Positions 23,574-33,756 of a stretch of 64,000 nt of DNA are shown in pieces (position 1 is the stretch's first letter; every line of letters begins with the position of its first letter). The notes beneath the pieces are model-generated. The model ran no database searches. It saw only the letters and a program-made list of their open reading frames with translations, and was not told where the DNA came from. The position numbers and the translations under genes were made by a program. The DNA lies in contig OZ231127.1 in NCBI GenBank assembly GCA_965153355.1, positions 95,790,001-95,854,000 of the forward strand, given 5' to 3'. The DNA comes from Flaccisagitta enflata (taxonomy: Eukaryota > Chaetognatha > Sagittoidea > Aphragmophora).

Positions 23574-24445
23574 TATTCAAATTTCTAACTTCCACTCAAT
23601 TTGATAAATTTCATTTCCTCTTACAAACCCCAATTAGTGACCCTTTTCTAAACGTTTCATCACTTTTTACCAAACTTGTGATAACTTCTAAAGAGGGATT
23701 ATTTTCTTAAATGTTTAAAGGATAGTTGTGATGAGTCCGGATTAAACACCAGTAAGAGCTCCAAAGATTCTTGTCCGTATTTTAGATTCTGTTGAGTAGT
23801 AATGTTGTCCAACCTTAGATCATCAGCATTGCCATCGGTATCTAATATGCCTTGTGCACTTTCTCTCATGAAGTATTCAACAAAAAGTAAAAATGTTTAT
23901 CTGAAAAAAGTCTTCTTATATATAGAGCCTTACAAAAACTGTTGAATTTTTTCTTAACTAGTAAAGTGCAACAGACTGAATCCCTGTAAAGTATATGCTT
24001 CCACTCATATACACACAAATCCAAACTTAGGCTATGACCCCTACCTTTGTGGTTAAAGAAGTAATTATCAAAAACCTTTGAATAAGTATTTTGTAAACAG
24101 GCATACACGCAGTTGTTCTTACCCTCAGATAATTTTTCTTAAGTTTATAGAATATTTGGTTAATGGAATAAAGTTATATGCTGGCTTCTGGCATTGTCTT
24201 GGACTGACAACTCGGCTAGGTTAAAATCTAAGTCTCATCTACTCTTACACACACCTACTTGGAGCTCTTTGAGTAATGTAAAGTTCTCATGGCCATTGTT
24301 ACCATGTAAATTCTCGGTAAGTCAGACAATGAGAGAAAGAAAGGATGAGAAAAAAGAAAGAAGATAGAAATATAGACGGACAGAAAGTGGAAGTAGCAAG
24401 AAAGAGAGCGGAATAGATAAAGAGATAGAAAGAGAAACTGAACAA
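23574..24445. other. No gene recognised
   Basis: Mixed AT-rich DNA, then a GA-rich run at 24320-24440. An 80-aa minus frame at 23866-24108 has plausible composition but no recognisable motif. Confidence 0.35.
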
Positions 24446-24722
24446 GACCGGATACACGGCAGGACATTCGCGGACGGTTGGGCAGGAGCAGTAATGCAAG
24501 AACTGCCCGGAATTCAAAGATGTGACGGACGGACGGACGGACGGATGGACGGACGGACGGACGGACGGATGGACGGACGGACGGACGGACGGACGGACGG
24601 ACGGACGGACGGACGGACGGACGGACGGACGGACGGACGGACGGACGGACGAACAGACGGACTGATCGACCTACTGACCGACCAACACGGCAAGGTGTAG
24701 AGTCGCGTGTCCGCGACTAAAA
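24446..24722 (-). mobile_element. Family A (HINE-like) element with expanded (GGAC)n core
   Basis: Begins 'aacaagaccggatacacggc', has 'cgcggacggttgggcaggag', then about 33 GGAC tetramers (24523-24653), and ends 'ggcaaggtgtagagtcgcgtg' with the hairpin 'gtcgcgtgtccgcgac' and 'taaaaa'. Confidence 0.85.
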
Positions 24723-24764
24723 AGAGGGGAGAAGGAAATAGTGGGAAAGAGGGCATGGATAAAA

Positions 24765-24767
<3 letters not shown>

Positions 24768-24846
<79 letters not shown>
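24768..24846. repeat. (GAAA)n microsatellite
   Basis: About 20 near-perfect GAAA units. Confidence 0.95.
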
Positions 24847-25039
24847 GAGGAAAAGAATGCGGCTCATTGAATTCCCAAGTCAATAACGCAGATTGTAGAA
24901 AGATTGACCATTTGACTACATGTATGGTAGTTGATGTTAGATGAAATTCAAACAAGAACTAAGCTGAATCATTACACAGTACCCACTTAAATACTATTTG
25001 AGTGGCGACTGTTCAGTGTTTTCATCGTTCGTTCATTTG

Positions 25040-25680
25040 CTTGATGTGTTTTATTGAACAGCTGTGTAGAGCGTTCAAGATTTCCTTTATGCGTTCATTT
25101 TCTGGATGTACTTAACTCTACTGTTCTGTGCACCGCTCACTGTTTAGAGCTCCTTTTGTTAATTTGCTCCCTATTAAGTGTTTTTTTTTGTTCCTTCACT
25201 AAAATTGTGCTGCCTTGTGCAGCCTTTACTATTAAGTGCTTTCTTTGTTTGTTTGTTTGAATTGTTTAATTGTACTGGATTGTGCAGCGCATACTGTTAA
25301 GTGCTTTCTCGTCATTTGTTTGAATTGTTTAATTGCACTGCTTTGTGCAGCGCATACTGTTAAGCGCTTCCTTGTTCATTTGTTTGAATTGTTTTTTTGT
25401 ACTGCCTTATTCAGCACATACTGATAAGTGCTTTCTTGTTCATTTGTTTAAATTGTTCAATTGCACTGCCTTGTGCAACGGATACTGTTAAGTGCTTTCT
25501 TGTTCATTTGTTTGAATTGTTTATTTGTACTGCCTCGTGCAGCACATACTGTCTAGTGCTTTCTTGTTTATTTGTTTGAATCGTTTAATTGCACTGCTTT
25601 ATCGCGCTTACTGTTCATTTGTTCATTTGTACATTTGTTTGAATTGTTTAATTGCACTGCCTTGTGCAGCACTGGCTTCC
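25040..25680. repeat. ~64-bp minisatellite
   Basis: Units containing 'gttcatttgtttgaattgtt', then 'taattgcactgccttgtgca' and 'gcatactgttaagtgctttc' repeat about nine times with 64-bp spacing (anchors near 25282, 25346, 25410, 25474 and 25538). Cys/Leu-rich frames across it are repeat translations. Confidence 0.85.
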
Positions 25681-25862
25681 GGTGCCCTTTGGCGTTTTCC
25701 CAATTGACTCAACTTATTGGTTTTTCCATTTCCCATTGTTGGTTTCTGCTGTTACTAACATCAACGGACCATCATTCATCAGGCCATGCAAGTTCAGACA
25801 TACACAAAGAGATTGATGCATTCAGTTGGGAACTATTTCCCTCAGTGGATGCTTTGTTTTGA

Positions 25863-26199
<337 letters not shown>

Positions 26200-26340
26200 T
26201 GCGGCGATTTGTCATTGTCTATACAATCTTCCACCATCTTTGGAATTTTCAAGTCCTTTTTTTTCCCTTTGACAGCAAGACTAAATACAGTCAAACGTAG
26301 AACAACAAACGCAGAGATAAAAAGACACTCTAGATTCGTA

Positions 26341-26441
26341 CGCACACACGGTCACACACACACGGTCACACACGGGCACACACGGTCACACACGGTCACA
26401 CACACTCACACGGTCACACACACACGGTCACACACACACGG

Positions 26442-26531
<90 letters not shown>
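26341..26531. repeat. (CA)n with cacacggt variants
   Basis: 'cacacacggtca' units up to about 26450, then pure (CA)n. Confidence 0.95.
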
Positions 26532-26533
<2 letters not shown>

Positions 26534-26730
26534 CCTGCGCAGGAAGGATGTTTTTTTTCTATTGTCAGCAGCAAATCATACATCTGCGGTAATGCGATAA
26601 TTTCTTTGACAAATCATTATGACTAATGATAACTTTTACTTCTTCTTCTCCAATTCTTAATGCAACAATTTGGATCACAATAATCAGGTAAGTGAGAAAG
26701 TTGTTTGCATGGCAGAGTATCACGGAATCG

Positions 26731-26844
<114 letters not shown>

Positions 26845-26971
26845 AATTCCTATATATTTGTGACCAGCCGGTACTAAAAAAGGAAAAAAAAGCTTTTGTG
26901 TCTGTTCAAAAGGGGCTAAGAAATCCTTCTGATTGAATTCACTTTAAGTGAGGAGAGGCAAAGAATAGCTA

Positions 26972-27240
26972 ATGAGCGTGAAAATCAATCAAGTTACATA
27001 CGGGAAGGGTAAAGTAAGGACCCGTATGTAATGACTAATGCGCGTGAAAATCAATCAAGTTACATACGGGGAGGGTAAAGTAAGGACCCGTATGTAATGA
27101 CTAATGCACGTTAAAATCAATCAGGTTACATACAGGTAGGGGAAAAAAAGAACCCGTATGTGATAACTAATGAGCGTGAAAATCAATCAAGTTACATACG
27201 GGAAGGAGACAGTAAGGACCCGTATGTGATGACTAGTGAA
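26972..27240. repeat. 66-bp minisatellite with a hairpin in every unit
   Basis: Four units spaced exactly 66 bp apart (anchors 26975, 27041, 27107, 27173). Each carries 'ttacatacggg' and, about 20 bp later, 'cccgtatgt', which can pair as a 9-bp stem. Confidence 0.9.
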
Positions 27241-27464
27241 TATGGAAGTCGATCCATCAGAATACGGGAAGGACTACGTTGTGATGTGGTTATGGTGGGT
27301 AATCATTGGATCAATAGCTCATAATGATAAAAGTTCTCTAAAGGTGTAGGTATACTTTATTTCTAGATTGTACACTGCAGAGTTGACTAACAGATAGTAG
27401 AACCATCCTTGCCGCTGCCCCCCTACCCCCATCCCCCATAAAAAAAAGGTGGAAGATACGGATT

Positions 27465-28165
27465 AGGTGGGACACAGTAGAGGATGGGAGTTTTATTGTG
27501 TATAGGACAAGCTGGTAGGTTAGCTTAGGGCACCTGTTTTAGTGTGCCTTTTTAAAGGGAGAGTAGTATGGGATCTGGATCGCGCAATAGGCAGTAGCTG
27601 ATGGGAGTTGTATTGACTTGAACAAGCTGATGGGGCAAATAACTTAGTGCGCCTTTTTCAGGGGAGTGTAGTACGGGATCTGGAGGGCGCAGTGGGCAGA
27701 AGAGGATGGGAGTTGTATCGACTAGAACAAGCTAATGGGGCACCTGTTTTAGCGCGCCTTTTTAAAGGGAGAGTAGTGCAGATTCTGGAAGGCGCAGTGG
27801 GCAGAAGAGGATGGGAGTTGTATCGACTAGAACAAGCTAATGGGGCACCTGTTTTAGCGCGCCTTTTTAAAGGGAGAGTAGTGCAGATTCTGGAAGGCGC
27901 AGTGGGCAGAAGAGGATGGGAGTTGTATCGACTAGAACAAGCTGATGGGGCACCTGTTTTAGTGCGCCTTTTCAAAGGGAGAGTAGTGCATGATCTGGAG
28001 GGCTCAGTAGGGAGTAGCCACAGTGGAGGAAGGGAATTGCATTGATCAGAATCAGCCGGTAGGGAAGCTGAGGATGCCTGTTCTAGTGTGCCTGTTAAAA
28101 GGGGAGGGTGGAGTACGGGATCTGAAGGACACAGGAGGCAATACAGGATGGGAGTTACATTGACC
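27465..28165. repeat. 105-bp minisatellite
   Basis: Six to seven units. The middle three ('gggcacctgttttagcgcgc' onwards) are nearly identical at 105-bp spacing (27740, 27845, 27950). The period is divisible by three, so one plus frame (27647-28045) and one minus frame stay open with a 35-residue repeat. The plus frame has no ATG start. I treat it as non-coding. Simple G/A-rich and unassigned DNA fills 27241-27464. Confidence 0.85.
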
Positions 28166-28167
28166 AC

Positions 28168-28383
28168 AAACAAGGCCGGATACACGGCTACCCCAGTCGC
28201 GTGCAGGTGGGCAGGGGCCGTATTCAAGGCCAGTGGAGCATTTGGGCTGGAGTAGTATAGCCAAAAACCCCATAAACGCCAAAAAAGTAAAGTGTAAAGT
28301 GTGACAGACTGACGGACGGACCGACGGACGGACCGACGGACCGACAAAGCGGGGTGTAGAGTCGCGTAGCACGCGACTAAAAA
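28168..28383 (-). mobile_element. Family A (HINE-like) element
   Basis: Begins 'aacaaggccggatacacggc', has 'ccagtcgcgtgcaggtgggc', a short (GGAC/CGAC)n core, and ends 'aaagcggggtgtagagtcgc' with the hairpin 'gtcgcgtagcacgcgac' and 'taaaaa'. It terminates the 105-bp array. Confidence 0.85.
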
Positions 28384-28554
28384 GCAAAAGGGCAGCTGAG
28401 GGTGCATTTTCCCAGTTGCAAGGGATAAGAAGGATTTCATCCATCAACTGACTCACCACAACAGACTTTTTTCTAGAAATGGCAGAAAAGAGGGAAAGCG
28501 ACCAATGGGTGAAAACATGAGGAGCTGGGGGAAAAGGGGAACAAGGAGTTAGAG

Positions 28555-28845
28555 CGTGTTTCTAGGGATGAAAAAAAAAACGTGTTTATTCCCGCCAAAT
28601 GCGTTTAAAGCGTGAACACATGATTATATTTTTCAATCTTCTCATGAGGGAGTGAGCGCAGTGAGTAAGTGAGCGAGCTCATGAATGGAGTGAACAGAGC
28701 AAAGCAAGCGGAGCAAAGCCGCTGTGGAGCAAAACAAAGCGCTGTGGAGCAAGTGAGCAGAGTGAGCGGGGTGAGCGAATGAACATAGCGGGCGACCAAG
28801 TGACCCTTTCAAAACGCGATTTTCTCGACGAGAAACGCACCTAAA
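28555..28845 (-). mobile_element. Family D MITE
   Basis: Starts 'gagcgtgtttctagggatga' and ends 'cgacgagaaacgcacc'. The core has 'gagtgagcgcagtgagtaag' type phrases. Confidence 0.7.
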
Positions 28846-28959
28846 GATTAGGAAGAGGAGGAAGAGAAGGAATATCTGGAAGATGAGAAGGTCAATAGCT
28901 GCAATTTACATCGTGACAAAACAAATAGATGAGAGGAAAATATTTATCCGTCGCCCACA

Positions 28960-29228
28960 GAGTGTATGAGTCATTTCTCCGTGGGAAAAAATGGGAGTCA
29001 TTGCCAAGAAAAAAATGGGGTGTCACCGCTTGGTTAAAAGGGTTTTACTGCTTGGTGAAATGGTGTAAAACGGGTGTCACTGCTTGTCAAGCAGTGCTTG
29101 GTCAAAGGGTTGTGATAACTAAGTAAAACGACTTCCAATGCTTGCTTAAATGAGTATCACTGCTTGGTGAAATGGGTGTCATTTCTTAGTAAAACGGGTG
29201 TCAATGCTTGATGAAATGTGTGCAACAA
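28960..29228. repeat. ~30-40-bp degenerate tandem (ggtgtcactgcttggt)
   Basis: 'gggtgtcactgcttggtgaaat' type units recur about seven times with variable spacing. Confidence 0.65.
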
Positions 29229-29230
29229 TA

Positions 29231-29400
29231 AGGGGGCGTTTCTAGTCAGAGACAATCGCGTTTTTAACGGGCTACTTGGTCGCTCGCTACGTTGGTTTGC
29301 TTGCACCGCTCACTCCACTTACTCACTACGCTTGATGAAATGGGAGTCATTGCTTGATGAAATGGCTGTCACTCCATGGTGGAATGAGGATCCTTTGCAA
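29231..29400 (+). mobile_element. Family D MITE, 3'-truncated
   Basis: Starts 'gggggcgtttctagtcagag' and keeps the left half to about 29330, then merges back into 'gatgaaatgggagtcattgc' tandem sequence. The right terminus is missing. Confidence 0.65.
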
Positions 29401-29641
29401 ATGTGGACTCAACATTTCGTGAGTTGGAAGTTCTCTCTAACAATGAAGGGCAACAAGAATAGATGATTTTATTCATTAGAATAATAAAATCATTTCTGTC
29501 ATCATATCATTATCACATCAATAATAACGTCAATGTATATCAAATTTCCTCGTCGCGGTTTTTGAATGCAACGAGCTTAACATGTCTTGTATTTTGGTTA
29601 AAACTTGCAGAAAATTTTGATTGAAGGAGACTGTTATTTCT

Positions 29642-29851
29642 TTTAGTCAGGTGCACGCGACTCTACAACCCGCTTTGTCCGTCGGACGGTCGGTTGGTCG
29701 GTTGGTCCGTTGGTCGGTCACACTTTACTTTTTTTAATGATTTTATTTGTTGGACCTCACTGCTCCTGCCCACATTGTCTAGTGACCTCAAATATGGCCC
29801 CTGCCCACCCGCACGCGACTTCGGTAGCCGTGTATCCGGCCTTGTTTCTAG
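29642..29851 (+). mobile_element. Family A (HINE-like) element
   Basis: 'ttttagtcaggtgcacgcgactctacaa' start, (GTCG/GTTG)n core, 'tgacctcaaatatggcccct', and end 'gtagccgtgtatccggcctt'. One change breaks the hairpin (cagg for cgcg). Confidence 0.8.
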
Positions 29852-30126
29852 AAAAGCTTGCTAAAGCTCTCAAGTATGATGAATTCGTGCAAAGACCTTA
29901 AGAGCATGAACCAATACGTCACTTTTGTTCGGCTGAGTAACGATGCACAACACAAAAGTCACTGATTCTCGCTCATCCATCATGAATGTGGGCATTGATT
30001 GAATGGAAAAAAGAAAAATGGTTACCTTAGAAAAAAGTGTTATTGGACAATCATTTTCTTGAAAGAAATTGCGCTCAAGTAAAAGACTTAGGTGACAAGA
30101 AAGTTCAAACAAGGAGTGTCTTTTCT

Positions 30127-30395
<269 letters not shown>

Positions 30396-30418
30396 ATGTT
30401 AATTTCTGATTTCTACCA

Positions 30419-30628
30419 TTTTAGTCGCGTGCACGCGACACTACAACCTGCTTTGTCCGTCGGTCGGTTGGTTGGATGGTCGGTCGGTCGGTAGGTTATA
30501 TTTTATTTTTTTTTATAATCTTATTTCCTTGACCTCCCTGCTCCAGTCCAAATGGTTTACTGACCTCAAATATGGCCCCTGCCCACCCGCACGCGACTTT
30601 GGTAGTCGTGTATCCGGCCTTGTTTTCT
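30419..30628 (+). mobile_element. Family A (HINE-like) element
   Basis: 'ttttagtcgcgtgcacgcgacactacaa' start with intact hairpin, (GGTC)n core, 'gacctcaaatatggcccctg', and end 'gtagtcgtgtatccggcctt'. Nearly collinear with the 29.6-kb copy. Confidence 0.85.
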
Positions 30629-31666
30629 CATCATACACAACGTGCAATTATGTTGATAAGTCACGCAGCATTTACATCAAACTGTTCATTTCCTTTCCTT
30701 TCAACCTTGAAGAGTCTATCGAATATCTCGAAAGTGAATGGAATGTGTTTTGATTTATGAATGAATGCTAAATTGCTCATCAACGATAGTGAATAAAATG
30801 TCTTTTCCATTTATGAATGAATGGCCTATCAGCAAAAGAAAATCAAATGAGTTATGAATGAATGTTAATTAACAAACATTCTAGCTCTTGGCACCTGCGC
30901 AGCTTAAGAATAGACGCAAATCAATCGTCATTACAAAGACTAACAGGGTGTGCAAAAAAAATCGCACTCGGTGTAATGCTTAAAAACCATACTTCTCATT
31001 GCAGTTTTGAGTTAAAATTTGAACTAGAGTATCCTAGTTGGTTATACAAAAAGTAGAAACCAAGAACAGCTAATACCATTTCCTTACAAGGCCACGATAT
31101 GCATCTAAAAAGAAACCAAAAATAAGATTTTAACAGGATTTAACAGAGCTGTGGTTATCAAAAAAAGAAAGTTATAACTACCCCAGTGGCCCCTATACAT
31201 ATTGTTTTTGGAAAAAAAGCATCGAGGGAAGATGGTTAGGTCAAGCAGGAGGGATTTCAGTCAACAAAAAATGACACATCAATTGATTTTAGACAAGATA
31301 TAGATATTCATTCACAAGAAAAATATTTTTTATAACATTCTAGTTATGTCTTTATTGGTCTACATATGTACTCTGCTGTTTACCATACCTATATTAACTC
31401 TTTATCTAAACTTGAAAATAACTTAATTTTGAATTTTGAATATTAGCTTGAAAGAATTTCTCAAATTTTAGGTGTTATTTTAGAACAAATGATGACGAGT
31501 GCGGATTTTTTTGCACACCCTGTTAAAAACAAATAAATCATTTGTTGACAGTAGAAAATCCGGTTGAGAACAAAAAGGAAGCTTGATTTGTTTCAGGCTC
31601 TTTTATCTTTATTGGCTGTTACCTCCAAGCACAATATATGGTAGTTAAAATCTGTTCTTTTTTATA
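30629..31666. other. AT-rich DNA, no gene recognised
   Basis: Contains short 'atgaatgaatg' duplications near 30758-30870 and otherwise no repeat or gene-like frame that I can support. Confidence 0.35.
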
Positions 31667-31668
31667 TA

Positions 31669-31961
31669 CAGTAAAACCTCGCCAGAATGCATCCTCTTTA
31701 AAGACATATTTGACAAACAAGGCCAGATACTTGGCCAATACCATTTGCGGACAGGTGGGCAGGGGCACGGGCACACCAACATCCCATTCTGTGTTGGCAA
31801 TTTCCTCCATGAAAGTTTAACTGTGTCATTCTTCTGAAGTTGCCTGTGGAAGTTGCGTGGATAAATATTAATGAAAATGTCATAGTGACCAAAGAATTTA
31901 TGCTTTGTACTGAAGGTAGGGTAAGCCTTAATTGCGGGTGCGCTTTGGCGAAATTCAACTG
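31669..31961. mobile_element. 293-bp Tigger-like MITE with internal family A fragment
   Basis: Ends 'cagtaaaacctcgcca' and 'tggcgaaattcaactg' are imperfect inverses bordered by TA (31667-68 and 31962-63). Inside, 'aacaaggccagatacttggc' and 'gcggacaggtgggcaggggc' is the non-hairpin half of a family A element. Confidence 0.7.
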
Positions 31962-32043
31962 TATAACTCGAAGAAGTCATCAGGTGCACAATAGAATGTA
32001 ACCTGAATCTTTGTTGAGCAGCACTGAAGGTGTTGTAACTCTG

Positions 32044-32304
32044 TTAAACTCCGTCTTTTAGTTGCTTCTCTTTGCTTTGCAATGGCTTTCGTGTCATTAA
32101 CCGAGTTCCATTCACATTTGGATGAAACAGCAGAAAATCCATTGATCTCGTTTGCATATTGTGAATCAAACAGTAAACACTCTCTCTCAGGGATGCCCGC
32201 TTACATGCATGGTCATTTTTGGATGTTAAAAAGATATATTTGTATATGAACGGTCCAGTGCACTCCTTTTCATCCAATCTCAGCGATTTGATTGACCATT
32301 TCAT
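32044..32304 (-). CDS. Short hypothetical frame, 86 codons
   Basis: An ATG-started minus-strand frame with mixed, non-repetitive composition (it begins MKWSIKSLRLDEKE). No motif is recognised, and no splice partner or promoter can be shown. It could equally be chance. Confidence 0.12.
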   Translation of the reverse strand: MKWSIKSLRLDEKECTGPFIYKYIFLTSKNDHACKRASLRESVYCLIHNMQTRSMDFLLFHPNVNGTRLMTRKPLQSKEKQLKDGV

Positions 32305-32535
32305 TGTTGTTTTAGGACATGTTGGTCATTCAGACCAGTTTGCTGATGCATAAATTTCGGCTTTCTGGGCTTAACGCTGTGTCGATGATAAATATGATTA
32401 GTGCAAAAAAGAATGAGTACCTATTTCAGAAACATTTAAAATCATGCCATCACCAAACTGCTTGACAAGGTATAGGTTAGCAATGTGATCAACCCTACTG
32501 TGTCATCTAAATGTTTATCCAGGAAGTGGCCAAAC

Positions 32536-32765
32536 CTTTTAGTTGCCAACATGCAACGCTACAAGAAGTTTTGCCCGTTCGTCTGTCCGTCCGTTGGTTC
32601 GTCGGTCTATCCGTCATCGGGGTCACCTAGTTGAAAAGTGGGAAAACAAGCATTTTTGATAATTTTTGTGTATGTTTGAGTGCGGGGTGGGTTTGGGTGT
32701 GAATGCGGGTTGGATGCCCCTGCCCACCCGTCGGCAACGATATTGTGAACCCGCGGCACTTGTTT
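32536..32765 (+). mobile_element. HINE-like element (variant G)
   Basis: 'ttttagttgccaacatgcaacg' gives a gttgc..gcaac hairpin start, then (GTCS)n, 'tgcccctgcccacccgtcggc' and 'aacccgcggcacttgtt'. A second copy lies at 55084-55305. Confidence 0.65.
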
Positions 32766-32906
32766 GATATTCTGAGAAGTACAAAAGAGGGGCATTTTTC
32801 CCACAAATGAGTCAAAAAGATCTGCCAAAAAGTATGATCCTGCTTTTACTGCAGTACAGGTGAACTGGGTCAATGTAAAACGTTCTCTCTCTTTCCTTGC
32901 CAGAGG

Positions 32907-33155
32907 GGGCGTTTCTAGTCAAAGACGATCGCGTTTTGAAAGGGCCACTCGGTCGCTCGCTACGTTCGTTCGCTCACACCGCTCACGGGCTCGCTCACTC
33001 ACTTCGCTCACTTCGCTCACTCGCTCCGTTCACGGGCTCGCTCACTCACTTCGCTCACTCCCTCGTGGGACAGTTGAAATTCTTAAATATGTGTTCACAC
33101 TGTTATCGCGTTTCACGGGAACAAACGCGTTTTTCATCTTCACTAGAAACACGCC
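32907..33155 (+). mobile_element. Family D MITE
   Basis: Starts 'gggggcgtttctagtcaaag' and ends 'cttcactagaaacacgccc'. CAGAG flanks both ends. The core 'ctcgctcactcacttcgctc' is itself locally duplicated. Confidence 0.8.
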
Positions 33156-33156
33156 C

Positions 33157-33756
33157 AGAGTCCTTTTACCTTATTCTCTGTCTCTGTCTTTGTCTCTTTT
33201 ACCTTAAATTCTTCTGTCGCTCTCATTTTCTCTTTCTGCCTTTATTCTTTTTGTCTCTATCTCTGTCTCTTTTACATTTATTTCCTCTGTCTGTATCTTT
33301 GTCTCCTCTGCCTTTATTTCCTTTGTCTTTCTCGTTGTCTCATTCCTCTTTATTTCTCATGTCTCTCTCCCTCTCTCTCTCTCTCTCTCCCTTTCTTTCC
33401 ATTCTCTTTCAACCCAAGAGAGTCGAAATGCGGAATTTCCTTAATGAGCCTCAGGGTCCTTTTTAGGCAGGAACTTGTGTGAGAGAGTTTTCACCTTTTT
33501 ATCTGTTCTTTTTGCTGTCCTTTGCAGATAGAGACTTGTTATGGGTTACACCTTTTGTGTCTCGTTTGGGTTGGTTTTTTTTTTTTCTTTTCTTTTTTTC
33601 TGTTTATCTTTTCTGTTGTTTTATGCCGTTATTTTAGCTGCAAAAATTGTTAACTTCAGGTTCTTTGAGATTACGTAATTATTAGGCTGGATTTAATCTG
33701 GGCATACAAAAGAAAAATTATCTCCAAGCAATTTTCATGTGCCTTACGTATAATGA
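33157..33756. other. CT-rich DNA, no gene
   Basis: 'tctgtctctgtctttgtctc' type runs to about 33410, then T-rich unassigned DNA. Confidence 0.5.

Noticed and set aside
23722-23760. Hammerhead ribozyme core (tgatgagtccggattaaac)
   Set aside because: The CUGAUGAG part is close, but the required GAAA is TTAAAC and no flanking stems I and III could be drawn.
24523-24653. CRISPR-like array
   Set aside because: Pure GGAC tetranucleotide repeat without spacers, in eukaryotic DNA.
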